Shown here: one piece after another, positions 1 to 7,974 of the stretch
Layout: each line of letters begins with the position of its first letter
How positions within the stretch are numbered: the first letter of the stretch is position 1
From: Streptomyces albogriseolus
GTDB taxonomy: Bacteria > Actinomycetota > Actinomycetes > Streptomycetales > Streptomycetaceae
Reading direction: 5' to 3'
DNA: 64,000 bases
Assembly: GCA_014650475.1 (NCBI GenBank)
Contig: BMVA01000027.1
Span: forward strand, 1 to 64,000
Translations under genes and position numbers: made by a program
Notes under the pieces: generated by a model
Told to the model about the DNA's origin: nothing
The model's input: only the letters and a program-made list of their open reading frames with translations
Databases searched by the model: none

Positions 1-66
1 AGGCCCTCACCCATTTCAAGATCACACGGCAGTGATCGCTGTCACCAACCTCCGTGGGCAGAACAC

Positions 67-1350
67 CTAGGCGGTCTGCTCGGCGGGCTGTGCGGACTGG
101 GGGGCCGGCTTCACGGGCTCGGTGCCGGCACCGGTGCCCGCGTCCTCCGGCAGCCGCCGCATGAGCAGCCCGTACCCGAGGGCGGCCACCGTGCCGACGA
201 CGGCGCAGGTCCCCCACAGCCAGGCGGCGCCCCAGCGGTCGATGACGAAGCCGGACAGCAGCGGGGCGACGAGGGCGGCGACCGCCCAGGACGAGGTGTA
301 GACGCCCTGGTAGCGCCCGCGCCCGTGCACCGGGGAGAGCCGTACGACCAGACCGGTCTGGACGGGCGCGTTGACGATCTCGGCGAGCGTCCACACGCAG
401 ACGGTGAGGGCGAAGACGCCGACCGACCCGGCGAAGGCGGTGAGTCCGAAGCCGTACCCGGCGAGCAGCGAGGAGACGACGAGCATCCGGCGCGGGTCGC
501 GGTGCTCGATCAGCCGGGTGACGGGCAGCTGGAGGACGACGATCAGGACGCCGTTGACGGCGATGGCCATGCCGAAGTCGGCGGGCGTGAAGCCGGCCTC
601 GCCCATGGCGACCGGGAGTCCCAGATACCCCTGCTGGAAGACGACGGCGACGAGGAAGGACAGTCCGACGACGCCCATGAAGCGGCCGTCGCGCAGCACG
701 GTGCCGAGGGAGACGGAGTCCTCCTGCGTCCCGCCGGGTCCGGCGGGCCGCTGCTCGGGGCGGGACTCGGGCAGCTTGACGAAGACGAGCACCGCGCAGA
801 CGAGCGTCATCCCGGCCTCGATGAGGAAGCCGGCGAGGTAGCTGACCTCGGCGATGAACCCGGCGCCCACGGAGGAGATCGCGAAGCCGAGGTTGATGGC
901 CCAGTAGTTGAGCGAGAAGGCCCGGATACGGTCCTCCGGCCGCACGATGTCCGCCATCATCGCCTGCACGGCGGGCCGGGAGGCGCTGGAGGCCATGCCG
1001 ACGAGGAAGGCGACGGCCGCGATGGCGACGGGGTCGTGGACGAAGCCGAGCAGGGCGACGGACAGCGCGGTCGCGGTCTGGGCGACGAGCAGGGTGGGCC
1101 GCCGCCCGAGCCGGTCGGTCATGACGCCGGCGCCGAGGGAGGAGATCACCCCGCCGAGCCCGTGGAGCGCGACGACGAGACCGGCGTAGGAGGCGGAGTA
1201 GCCGCGGTCGAGGGTGAGATAGAGCGCCATGAACGTGGCGACGAAGGCGCCGAGCCGGTTGACCAGGGTGCTGGTCCACAGCCACCAGAAGGCGCGGGGA
1301 AGCCCTGAGACGGACTCGCTCAGGGCACGTCTGACTCCGGTGACTGACAT
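67..1350 (-). CDS. MFS efflux transporter (DHA1-like)
   Basis: A 427-residue major facilitator protein of the inner membrane, probably a proton-coupled drug or metabolite exporter; the substrate cannot be read from sequence. About twelve hydrophobic segments are visible. The loop after segment 2 carries motif A (GVMTDRLGRRPTLL), and a charged central loop (ESRPEQRPAGPGGTQED) separates the two halves. The open frame extends 32 codons further upstream, but the start is placed at ATG 1350 because a G-rich ribosome site (AGGGGGGCC) precedes it and the extra residues do not look like a transporter N-terminus. It is divergent from gpmA and shows no operon partner in the window. Confidence 0.85.
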   Translation of the reverse strand: MSVTGVRRALSESVSGLPRAFWWLWTSTLVNRLGAFVATFMALYLTLDRGYSASYAGLVVALHGLGGVISSLGAGVMTDRLGRRPTLLVAQTATALSVALLGFVHDPVAIAAVAFLVGMASSASRPAVQAMMADIVRPEDRIRAFSLNYWAINLGFAISSVGAGFIAEVSYLAGFLIEAGMTLVCAVLVFVKLPESRPEQRPAGPGGTQEDSVSLGTVLRDGRFMGVVGLSFLVAVVFQQGYLGLPVAMGEAGFTPADFGMAIAVNGVLIVVLQLPVTRLIEHRDPRRMLVVSSLLAGYGFGLTAFAGSVGVFALTVCVWTLAEIVNAPVQTGLVVRLSPVHGRGRYQGVYTSSWAVAALVAPLLSGFVIDRWGAAWLWGTCAVVGTVAALGYGLLMRRLPEDAGTGAGTEPVKPAPQSAQPAEQTA

Positions 1351-1526
1351 GGGTGGCCCCCCTGGCGCCCGGGCCCGGCCCGGGATGACGTGTAAGTGTC
1401 TGAAGCAGCGAGCACAACTTACGAAGCCGGGCCTGCCGGAGGCCACTCAATTAACAGATCCCGTCAACCGTCCGCCAGGCGGGCAGGGCGCGCGGGCCGT
1501 GCGGGGCGTCGATTACGCTCGGGCAC

Positions 1527-2288
1527 ATGGCCGACGCACCGTACAAGCTGATCCTCCTCCGCCACGGCGAGAGCGAGTGGAACGAGAAGAACCTGTTCAC
1601 CGGCTGGGTGGACGTCAACCTCACCGCGAAGGGCGAGAAGGAGGCGACGCGCGGCGGCGAGCTGCTCAAGGAAGCCGGCCTGCTGCCCGACGTGCTCCAC
1701 ACCTCGCTCCAGAAGCGCGCGATCCGCACGGCCCAGCTCGCGCTGGAGGCCGCGGACCGCCTGTGGATCCCGGTCAGCCGCAGCTGGCGCCTGAACGAGC
1801 GTCACTACGGCGCCCTCCAGGGCAAGGACAAGGCGCAGACGCTCGCGGAGTTCGGCGAGGAGCAGTTCATGCTGTGGCGCCGCTCCTACGACACCCCGCC
1901 GCCGCAGCTCGACCGCGACGCCGAGTACTCCCAGTTCTCCGACCCGCGCTACGCGACCCTCCCGCCGGAGCTGCGTCCGCAGACGGAGTGCCTGAAGGAC
2001 GTCGTCGTCCGCATGCTGCCCTACTGGTTCGACTCGGTCGTCCCGGACCTCCTGTCCGGCCGCACGGTCCTGATCGCCGCCCACGGCAACAGCCTCCGCG
2101 CGCTGGTCAAGCACCTGGACGGCATCTCGGACGCCGACATCGCGGGCCTCAACATCCCGACGGGCATCCCCCTGTCCTACGAACTCGACGCCGACTTCAA
2201 GCCGGTCACCCCGGGCGGCACGTACCTCGACCCGGACGCGGCGGCTGCGGCGATCGAGGCTGTGAAGAACCAGGGCAAGAAGAAGTAA
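1527..2288 (+). CDS. gpmA: 2,3-bisphosphoglycerate-dependent phosphoglycerate mutase
   Basis: Cytosolic glycolytic enzyme interconverting 3- and 2-phosphoglycerate. At 253 residues it matches the family length (about 250). The N-terminal RHGESEWN motif contains the phospho-accepting His (residue 11), followed by the conserved ERHYGALQG segment. The second catalytic His lies in [14 protein letters not shown]. It ends in KKK-stop directly before a strong hairpin terminator. The last codon, stop and terminator are duplicated near 7742-7800, so the 3' end of this gene looks like the insertion site of a mobile element. Core gene, expected to be constitutive. Confidence 0.97.
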   Translation: MADAPYKLILLRHGESEWNEKNLFTGWVDVNLTAKGEKEATRGGELLKEAGLLPDVLHTSLQKRAIRTAQLALEAADRLWIPVSRSWRLNERHYGALQGKDKAQTLAEFGEEQFMLWRRSYDTPPPQLDRDAEYSQFSDPRYATLPPELRPQTECLKDVVVRMLPYWFDSVVPDLLSGRTVLIAAHGNSLRALVKHLDGISDADIAGLNIPTGIPLSYELDADFKPVTPGGTYLDPDAAAAAIEAVKNQGKKK

Positions 2289-2340
2289 GCGCACGCGAGT
2301 GAGCCCCCTTCCTTGTGGGAGGGGGCTTTTCTCACGCCTT
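2282..2340 (+). repeat. Left direct repeat (attL-like) at the gpmA 3' end
   Basis: 59 bp beginning with the last gpmA codon (AAG TAA) and running through its terminator. It aligns without gaps to 7742-7800 with 54 of 59 identities by eye. Both copies place the sequence GAAGTAA so that it supplies the final Lys codon and stop of a gene (gpmA on the left, an unknown ORF on the right). This is what a site-specific integration duplicating its attachment site would leave. Confidence 0.65.
2302..2330 (+). terminator. gpmA rho-independent terminator
   Basis: Stem AGCCCCCTTCC / GGAGGGGGCT with a short TTGTG loop followed by TTTTCTC, 14 bp after the gpmA stop. Almost the same hairpin recurs at 7762-7790. 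Confidence 0.85.
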
Positions 2341-2408
2341 GGGCCGTTTCTGGGCCGTCAGCTCGTTGATCGGGCCGTGCTCAGTGTTTAGAGATCGTCT
2401 CAACTGGC

Positions 2409-3235
2409 TTGATCACTAGGCTGGCGGCCGTGATGGCGATGGTTGGGCGTCTGGTGCCGGACGGGTTGTGGGAGTTGTTCCAGCGGGTGGTCCCGGCTGC
2501 GCCGGTGCGTCCGCAGGGTGGCGGCCGACGCCGCTACGGTGATCGCGAAGTGCTGGCGGCGATCCTCTTCGTGGCCACGACGGGGTGTACCTGGCGGCAA
2601 CTGCCGCCGGTCTTCGGCCCGTCCGGGCCGACCGCGCACCGGCGGTTCACCGAGTGGAGCCGGGCCCGGGTATGGGGCAAGCTGCACCGCCTGGTCCTGG
2701 ACGAACTCGGCGCGCGTGGCGAGTTGGACTGGTCCCGGTGCGCCATCGACTCCGTGAACATGCGCGCGACGAAAGGGGGGATCTGACGGGTCCGAATCCT
2801 GTAGATCGCGGCAAGAAGGGATCAAAGATCCACTTGATCACCGAGCGGACCGGCCTGCCCCTCTCCATCGGGATCTCAGCCGCGAACACCCACGATAGCC
2901 AGGGGCTCGAACCCCTGGTGCGCGGCATCCCGCCCATCCGCTCCCGCCGCGGGCCGCGCCGACGACGGCCCGCCAAGCTCCATGGCGACAAGGGGTACGA
3001 CTACGACCACCTGTGCCGGTGGCTGCGCTCTCGGAACGTCACCCCGCGCATCGCCCGCAAGGGCATCGAGTCCTCCCAGCGACTGGGCCGTCACCGATGG
3101 ACCGTGGAACGCACGGTGGCCTGGCTTGCCGGGTGCCGCCGTCTGCATCGCCGCTACGAGCGCAAGGCAGAACACTTCCTCGCCTTCGTCGGCATCGCCG
3201 CCGCGCTCATCTGCTACCGGAGTCTGGCTGCGTGA
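2409..3235 (+). CDS. IS5-family transposase made by -1 frameshift
   Basis: DDE transposase split over two frames. The first frame (TTG start 2409, stop 2786) has the N-terminal domain and the first catalytic Asp region (AIDSVNMRATKGG). The second frame continues from the -1 register as DLTGPNPVDRGKKGSK, then the second Asp region (KLHGDKGYDYDHL) and the Glu region (RHRWTVERTVAWLAGCRRL), ending at 3235. The frames meet at AAAGGGGGG (2772-2780), a slippery run typical of programmed -1 frameshifting in this IS group, so the transposase may be intact rather than broken. The start codon is uncertain; GTG 2430 or ATG 2433 are alternatives. Confidence 0.8.
2772..2780 (+). promoter_or_regulatory. Programmed -1 frameshift slippery run AAAGGGGGG
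   Basis: Frame-0 codons AAA GGG GGG are followed by ATC TGA. A one-base backward slip gives GAT CTG ACG and reads through to the transposase C-terminal half. Position and motif match the IS5/IS427 mechanism. Confidence 0.7.
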
Positions 3236-3241
3236 GCCGGT

Positions 3242-3970
3242 TCATACGACTCCGAGGAACCCCGGGTCGGCGCCGTCGAACTGCAGGCACGAGTCGCGGC
3301 TCAGCCCCAGGAGTTCCGCCATGGGCACCGCACGGCGACTGGTCGCCAGCAGGTCCTGGCGGGCCTCGGCCGACCACAACGGCGGGTAGAACGACAATCC
3401 CTGCCGGCCGGTCAGCACGGACACCTCGCTGCGCCAGTCGTCCCATCGCAGGCTCCCATAGAACTCATGGAGCCCTCCGGAAAGAATCCAGGACAGCCAG
3501 GCCGAGTGCCCGGCGCCCAGCGCCTCCCAGCCAAGGGAATCGGGGGCGAAGTAGATGATCTCGCCCGGCTCGCCGGGCCGAGCAGCTTCACGGGGGTTTC
3601 CTCCGTTGAGGGCGAACACCCCGCCCAGCACATCGTGCGCAACCACGAGTCCCGCCCCCGGCCGCCAGGCCGGATCGAACGCCGAGGGCATCACGTTGAT
3701 CTCCGCCAGGCCCGGCAGCCTCTCGGTGTCGGCGTCACCCGGGCTTCCGAAGATCCGCAACCAGCCGCTGTCCACCAGCAGACCGCCGCTATTCAAGACA
3801 ATCCCGCCCAGATTCGACCGGGCCGAGACCTGGAGCTGCAACAGCGAGGCACGGCCTGTCTCGGCATCGCCGGGCAGCACCTCAACTGGTACGTCAGTGT
3901 CGGACAGCTCCTGGAGAAGGAGCGGCCAGGCTGGATCATCGACGTTGATCAGCTCATCGACCTCGCGCAT
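3242..3970 (-). CDS. DUF2625 protein carried inside the IS
   Basis: A 242-residue soluble protein of the DUF2625 family, recognised from its beginning (MREVDELINVDDPAW), central GGLVVAHDVLGGVFALNGG, and YFAPDSLGWEALGAGHSAWL. Function is unknown. The start is set at ATG 3970 because homologous sequence begins there; the frame extends 19 codons further upstream into a Cys-rich stretch near the IS right end. It runs convergently to the transposase and lies between it and the right terminal repeat, so it appears to be a passenger gene rather than part of the transposition machinery. No toxin partner is visible, and its GC use resembles the chromosome. Confidence 0.75.
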   Translation of the reverse strand: MREVDELINVDDPAWPLLLQELSDTDVPVEVLPGDAETGRASLLQLQVSARSNLGGIVLNSGGLLVDSGWLRIFGSPGDADTERLPGLAEINVMPSAFDPAWRPGAGLVVAHDVLGGVFALNGGNPREAARPGEPGEIIYFAPDSLGWEALGAGHSAWLSWILSGGLHEFYGSLRWDDWRSEVSVLTGRQGLSFYPPLWSAEARQDLLATSRRAVPMAELLGLSRDSCLQFDGADPGFLGVV

Positions 3971-4048
3971 CCCCGCATCGTCGCACCAGCACTGAAGACG
4001 CAGTCCCCCGGGGCACCCGCACTTCAATCCACCAAACGAGATGGTCTC

Positions 4049-4318
4049 TTAGGGGAAGTCCGGCTCCGGCCGCTCCCTCGTCTCCGCCCGGGCTCCCGCA
4101 TCGCGCAGGGCCGAGACGGCTGCCGCTGCGTCTTTTTCGGGCACTGCAGCGAGAAGGACCGCTGGAACCTGCGTTGCCAGGACCTTGCTCCGCCAGAGGC
4201 TCAGCCCAGTCAGCCGACGCACGACCTGGACGACGTCCATCACGCGGACGCCGGCGTCGGTGAGCACCACGTCGTGGGGCGCGTCGTCGCACACCAGCAA
4301 GAAGTACTCGTCCGCCAT
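4049..4318 (-). CDS. Small protein with ribosomal L7/L12 C-terminal-like domain
   Basis: 89 residues. The body (DVVLTDAGVRVMDVVQVVRRLTGLSLWRS..., then VLLAAVPEKDAAAAVSALRDAGA) follows the bL12 C-terminal fold pattern: Val-rich strand, TGL turn, and a final helix ending in AGA. It lacks the N-terminal dimerisation and hinge regions, so it is not the ribosomal stalk protein itself. Such orphan domains are common near actinomycete mobile elements, but no function is established. The start is ATG 4318 (the frame extends to 4372). Its TAA stop coincides with the TTA target duplication of the IS. It follows the integrase remnant on the same strand. Confidence 0.6.
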   Translation of the reverse strand: MADEYFLLVCDDAPHDVVLTDAGVRVMDVVQVVRRLTGLSLWRSKVLATQVPAVLLAAVPEKDAAAAVSALRDAGARAETRERPEPDFP

Positions 4319-4361
4319 GCCTGCCCCCGCCCTTCTCCTCCGATTCGGAGCGTACGAGCCC

Positions 4362-4735
4362 TCAGCCGCCATGTCGCACGGTTCGGACAGCGTCGAAGAC
4401 AGCGGCCACGGCTTTGCGGGTCCGCTCCTGACTGGACGGCATCAGGTGCGCGTACACGCGGAGCGTCAAGCCTGGGTCCGAGTGGCCCAGGTACTCGACG
4501 AGGGCCCTTGATGTTCTCGCCCGCGTCCAGGAGCAGTGAGGCGTAGAAGTGGCGCAGCGCGTGCATGCCGTTCTCTCGGGACTCCGCATACGGCCGGCCC
4601 CGCTCGGGCGCGGGGGTGACGCCCGCCGCAGCCAGCGCCCGGTTCCACGCCTCCTCGTTGAGCGACGTACGCCAGACGTGCCCGCCACGCGGCCCGGTGA
4701 GGGTCGTCTTTCCCCGGACTGATTTGATTGGGCCA
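4362..4735 (-). pseudogene. Truncated and frameshifted tyrosine recombinase (integrase) remnant
   Basis: The C-terminal catalytic part of a phage/AICE-type integrase in two frames. The upstream frame gives TLTGPRGGHVWRTSLNEEAW and then HALRHFYASLLLDAGENIK, which contains the conserved HxLRH box. The downstream frame gives ALVEYLGHSDPGLTLRVYAH with the GH(S)D box and the catalytic Tyr of VYAH. They separate near 4510, where AAGGGCCCTC has one more G than AAGGCCCTC, which would join them. The N-terminal half is absent; an in-frame TGA lies just upstream of 4735. It sits beside the left att-like repeat, the normal place for an integrase. Confidence 0.8.
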
Positions 4736-4888
4736 GCTCATACCGGAATATCCATATATGCGAGTTTCCCGTAATGGAAGAACGGCTGGCACAAAACGCC
4801 GAGTGCAAGACACGGGTGCGGCATCGAACGGCTGAATGTTGTCCGTTCAAGCCACCAGGCTGTGGCTGCTGCAGTACATTCCATTGCC

Positions 4889-5200
4889 ATGACGACAGAC
4901 GTTGACCTCTGGGATCGCCTCCAATCTGCCGTATCCAAGGTTGCTACACGGACCGAGGAACTTGGAGACTCAAAGAATGCATTTGGCCTCTGGACGAATG
5001 CATTGACCGCCGCCATCAACGCCGGCGACTTCGAAGAAGCAATTCGCCTGTACGAGAAGGTCAGCGAAAAGTACGCAGCCATGGAGAATCCGGACGCATG
5101 GATGACCAACGTGATCTCTAGCACCACGGGACGGCTCGTCGCACTCGCACGCCAGCACAGCGGCGATACGGAGCCATCCGAAACCGGCAACAACGAGTGA
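4889..5200 (+). CDS. Small helical protein of unknown function (element cargo)
   Basis: 103 residues, not recognised. The sequence is helical and resembles one or two tetratricopeptide-like helix pairs (NAFGLWTNALTAAINAGDFE, then EEAIRLYEKVSEKYAAMEN). It has no signal or membrane segment. ATG 4889 is chosen over the frame start at 4862 because the protein-like composition begins there; the ribosome site is weak. It is closed by a strong terminator at 5206-5231. Base composition is lower in GC than flanking chromosome. It lies upstream of, and codirectional with, the membrane protein at 5275. Confidence 0.55.
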   Translation: MTTDVDLWDRLQSAVSKVATRTEELGDSKNAFGLWTNALTAAINAGDFEEAIRLYEKVSEKYAAMENPDAWMTNVISSTTGRLVALARQHSGDTEPSETGNNE

Positions 5201-5205
5201 ACTTA

Positions 5206-5231
5206 GGGGCCCCGCAGCCTTGCGGGGCCCC
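5206..5231 (+). terminator. Hairpin terminator
   Basis: GGGGCCCCGCA / TGCGGGGCCCC stem (11 bp) with a four-base loop, starting 5 bases after the stop of the small gene and followed by TTCAGTCTA. It also separates that gene from the next one. Confidence 0.85.
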
Positions 5232-5274
5232 TTCAGTCTAGACGTATCAGCCAAAATAAAATCACTGAGACACA

Positions 5275-6873
5275 TTGAACACCACTCGAAGAGCAAGGTT
5301 CCTCATTCAAAGCGGCCTCGCGGCATTGGCCGCGGTCGCATTGGCAAAAGTATGGCCACTAAACGGAAATGAAGTACGCGCCGACTTCTTTCTTTCCGTG
5401 TCTGCGTCCGTGCTGACCGTCTTCGGCTTGGCATTTTCGATGGTCCTCCTCTCTAGCGATCTCGGCCAAGCGCGAGGACGAATCAGCCACCGTCATTCTT
5501 TCACCTGGGAGGTGAATTTTTACCTCCTTCTTTTCGCCGCCATCGTCCTGTGGTGTCTACTGGTGGCTTATGCGGCGGACGGAGCGAAACTGAGCGGTGG
5601 TCGCCTTTGCCTTGCTGCCGACCATACTCTCTGCATGCAAGGGAGACGGATCAGTCAAATCAGCATCGGATCTACCGCATTGCTCATTTTTCTGATCTTT
5701 CCGTTCATCGGATTCATCTACCGAGGCCTCAGTCCGCATCAGGTACTAGCGGACCGGGCTCACCTAGTTTCACGATCGCGCAGCGTCCAACAAGTGGAAC
5801 ATCGGATAGCCGAGCTCCAACGTCAGACGATTGCCTTCCACGGGGATCTAGACGTGAAAGTTCTGGCCTCCGCGACGCAAGCACTGGAAAGTGCCAGCTC
5901 AGCCATACTTCATTCTAATCGCCGACGTCACCTATGGCAGCACCTGGCCGAGGAGATTATCGCAACTATTGGAACCCTGAACGGGCGGTTTCTTGGAGAT
6001 CCGCACACGGCAATCCACGTAATCCGCTTCTCGGTCGATTGGATCGAATCCTCCTATACTCAAGTGGGAAACTCTCCACAAAGCGTTCCAGGGCTGACTA
6101 ATCGCGGAGTCGCAAACCAACTGCGAGCTCTCTGCGAAATCTACAACAGAAACATTCGCCGATACAGTGAGGGTGAGCTATCTACAGATGTGGCGCTAGA
6201 AAGCGTACGCGCTCTCAACCGTGTCGCAAGCATATGTCGCGACAGGAGAATTAACCTCAGTTTCGCTCGAACGGCAACGGATATTGTCGCCTGCCTGCGC
6301 GCCGGACCGGACGCTGTGGCTCAGCGAGGTCTGACTGGATGCCTTGGCGGGCTTATGCGATTGACCGCCACCGCCATCAAGACGGACGCCGATCTGAATG
6401 CTTCCCACATTGTTAAGGAATTGGCGGACGGTGTCACCACCCTGACAAGGTACGAGAACTACAAGTTCTCACCGGGCTTTGTCGACCAATTTGGCAGGGT
6501 TTGCAATCCACTCATCCTCAACGGCTCGGGCACCGTAGACCGCAACCTGGCAGACGCTACGGCCCACTTGCCCGTCCACACTCTGCTTTGGCTCGCCAAT
6601 GAGCTGGAGCGCAGTGTAGGAGAGACACTCGCCCACACATGGGAACTTCAGGTGGCAAAGCATGCCCTCCAATTGGAGCATTGGGATCAGGCAGCAACTC
6701 TTGCCATCAAGGCATCTGAGGGCTTTATTACATGCCGTGAGCTGAGTCTGGCCATAGCGGCCTACGCCGTATTTTCCGACGCTTACACAGAAGGCGGATA
6801 CGTTCATCCCGGGCGCATCCGAGGCCTAACAGACGGGCTACGCCGGGCTCTTTCCGGTTCGCCTGGGTCTTGA
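5275..6873 (+). CDS. Membrane protein with large cytoplasmic helical domain, unknown
   Basis: 532 residues, no recognised family (the N-terminus faintly recalls DUF2254-type membrane proteins). Four hydrophobic segments occur in the first roughly 155 residues (LIQSGLAALAAVALAKVW; FFLSVSASVLTVFGLAFSMV; FYLLLFAAIVLWCLLVAYAA; ISIGSTALLIFLIFPFIGFI). A soluble, mostly helical region of about 370 residues follows. The only plausible start is TTG 5275 with a poor ribosome site, so the true start may differ. GC is clearly lower than the chromosome and third positions are less biased, consistent with recent import. No catalytic motif seen. Possibly cargo of the element, perhaps defence or regulatory, but that is a guess. 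Confidence 0.55.
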   Translation: MNTTRRARFLIQSGLAALAAVALAKVWPLNGNEVRADFFLSVSASVLTVFGLAFSMVLLSSDLGQARGRISHRHSFTWEVNFYLLLFAAIVLWCLLVAYAADGAKLSGGRLCLAADHTLCMQGRRISQISIGSTALLIFLIFPFIGFIYRGLSPHQVLADRAHLVSRSRSVQQVEHRIAELQRQTIAFHGDLDVKVLASATQALESASSAILHSNRRRHLWQHLAEEIIATIGTLNGRFLGDPHTAIHVIRFSVDWIESSYTQVGNSPQSVPGLTNRGVANQLRALCEIYNRNIRRYSEGELSTDVALESVRALNRVASICRDRRINLSFARTATDIVACLRAGPDAVAQRGLTGCLGGLMRLTATAIKTDADLNASHIVKELADGVTTLTRYENYKFSPGFVDQFGRVCNPLILNGSGTVDRNLADATAHLPVHTLLWLANELERSVGETLAHTWELQVAKHALQLEHWDQAATLAIKASEGFITCRELSLAIAAYAVFSDAYTEGGYVHPGRIRGLTDGLRRALSGSPGS

Positions 6874-7100
6874 GATCCCCAAGCACCACACCGAGTCGTT
6901 ACGGCCAGAGAGACCATGGTCGCAACCTCAACCCGCCCCTCTGGACAGGCCAGGGGTGCCACCGAGCCCGAAGAAGCCAGGCCGCGCCCGTACGCGCAGT
7001 GCAGAGCGCCGGAAGGCATCAGATATCACGTACTTTCCCAGGCTGAGGGCCCGACCGCACGACTGCGTCATGGGCCGTAGGGTCACCACGGAGGAGGGAG
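6874..7100. other. Intergenic region without a convincing gene
   Basis: 227 bp between two element genes. No ORF with a supported ribosome site, no clear hairpin and no promoter that can be defended. Composition shifts here from lower GC to chromosome-like GC. Confidence 0.5.
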
Positions 7101-7748
7101 ATGGCGTCTCTGGCGATCACGTGGACGCCGCAGCATCACGGCTGGGCCTTCGTCGAAGTGGCTGACGATCACGGCGAGGCACAGGCCATCGCCTCATACA
7201 TCACTGACGCACCCGAGCAGTTCCTCTACGCCGTTGCCCGGCTCGTCCTCGGTGACGAAGACACACGGGCCGAGTTCGAGGGAGAGCCGCAGGTGTACCG
7301 GTGGTTCTTCCACAGAGACGGGACTGTGGTCGATGTCCGTCTGGTCTTGGCCGACGACGCCCGAGCCCCGGACAGCTCCGGGACGGTTCTCTGGTCTGGC
7401 CGCCACACCGTCACGGCATTCGCACGGTCGGCCGTCCGGGCCTTCGACCGGATCGATTACGAGCAGGGCGAAGAGTCCTACGAGGCCCAGTGGGGCCGAC
7501 CGTTTCCCCGAGCTGAGCTCGAAGCTCTGCGAACCGCGATGCGGGCGCATCAGAGAGCCACAGCGGCCGAGGACACCGCCCCCGGAGGCGTCCCGATGAG
7601 CGGCAGCCTGGGCCGTCGCCCGGCCGTCCGAGGTCGCTCGACAGTGGCCGATGACGACCAACGACGAGCATCAGGCGCACCACCTGACCGCCCTGGCCGG
7701 CAAGAACCCAGCTATCAAGGCCCCGGCAAGACCCACGGCAGGAAGTAA
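7101..7748 (+). CDS. Hypothetical protein ending in the right att-like repeat
   Basis: 215 residues, not recognised. The start is well supported by GGAGGAGGGAG directly before ATG 7101. Residues 1-150 look globular with alternating strands (SLAITWTPQHHGWAFVEV; GEPQVYRWFFHRDG; SGTVLWSGRHTVTAF). Residues 155-215 are a low-complexity Arg/Gly/Pro tail, possibly a non-native reading extension created by recombination. The final Lys codon, TAA stop and downstream terminator are the right copy of the gpmA 3'-end repeat. No membrane segment or signal. Confidence 0.55.
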   Translation: MASLAITWTPQHHGWAFVEVADDHGEAQAIASYITDAPEQFLYAVARLVLGDEDTRAEFEGEPQVYRWFFHRDGTVVDVRLVLADDARAPDSSGTVLWSGRHTVTAFARSAVRAFDRIDYEQGEESYEAQWGRPFPRAELEALRTAMRAHQRATAAEDTAPGGVPMSGSLGRRPAVRGRSTVADDDQRRASGAPPDRPGRQEPSYQGPGKTHGRK

Positions 7749-7800
7749 CCGCCCGCGAGTGAGCCCCCTTCCTTTTGGGAGGGGGCTTTTCTCATGCCCT
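7742..7800 (+). repeat. Right direct repeat (attR-like), copy of the gpmA 3' end
   Basis: Gapless match to 2282-2340 (54/59). It contains AAG TAA and the same hairpin (AGCCCCCTTCC / GGAGGGGGCT, then TTTT) at 7762-7790. GGCCGTCAG follows in both copies, separated by a roughly 10-bp length difference. Confidence 0.65.
7762..7790 (+). terminator. Terminator in the right repeat
   Basis: Duplicate of the gpmA terminator hairpin with a TTTT tail, serving the ORF that ends at 7748. Confidence 0.75.
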
Positions 7801-7840
7801 GGCCGTCAGGTACGGGACGGCCCGGCGGCCGATCCGGCGG

Positions 7841-7927
7841 CTAGAACACACCCAGGAAGCAGCCGACGGCGACCACTCCGGCGGTCGTGATCGATGTCAG
7901 ACGGACGATTGTCCTGTGATGGAGCAT
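7841..7927 (-). CDS. 28-residue hydrophobic peptide, unknown
   Basis: ATG 7927 is preceded by GAAAGGCCCC, a good ribosome site. The product has a basic start (MLHHRTIVRL) and a single hydrophobic stretch (TTAGVVAVGCFLGVF), so it would be a one-pass membrane or signal-like peptide. It lies 47 bp after the 59-residue gene on the same strand and may share its transcript. It is too short for confident gene calling; support comes from the ribosome site and the neighbour. Confidence 0.4.
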   Translation of the reverse strand: MLHHRTIVRLTSITTAGVVAVGCFLGVF

Positions 7928-7974
7928 CAGGGGCCTTTCGTGACGTGGGCGGGCGCGACGGACGGCGCCGGGAC

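Larger units (their letters stand above)
2391..4048 (+). mobile_element. IS5-family (IS427-like group) element with a passenger gene
   Basis: The left end starts GAGATCGTCTC and the right end, read inward, starts GAGACCATCTC; 13 of the first 23 bases match. Both ends are flanked by the trinucleotide TTA (2388-2390 and 4049-4051), fitting the short TA-containing duplications of this group. The element is 1658 bp, about twice the usual length, because a DUF2625 gene lies convergently between the transposase and the right end. A second IR-like sequence lies near 3233-3254, where the right end of a standard roughly 860-bp element would be. The insertion falls exactly in the stop codon of the L7/L12-like gene and regenerates it. 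Confidence 0.7.
2289..7748. mobile_element. Decayed integrative element at the gpmA 3' end
   Basis: The segment lies between two direct repeats (2282-2340 and 7742-7800). It contains a tyrosine-recombinase remnant close to the left repeat, a composite IS, an L7/L12-like small gene, and three genes of unknown function. The 4800-6870 part has visibly lower GC and weaker third-position bias than its surroundings, as expected for imported DNA. Removing the IS (2391-4048) places the L7/L12-like gene about 60 bp and the integrase about 80 bp from the left repeat, the usual place for an integrase beside its att site. The integrase is truncated and frameshifted, so the element is probably immobile. 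Exact ends are uncertain. Confidence 0.6.

Noticed and set aside
1-66. Possible operator or terminator (GATCAC-ACGGCA-GTGATC near 19-36)
   Set aside because: Only 6-bp arms at the window edge; too weak to call.
2282-2340. tRNA-based attachment site
   Set aside because: The repeated sequence is a coding end and hairpin; no tRNA cloverleaf can be drawn.
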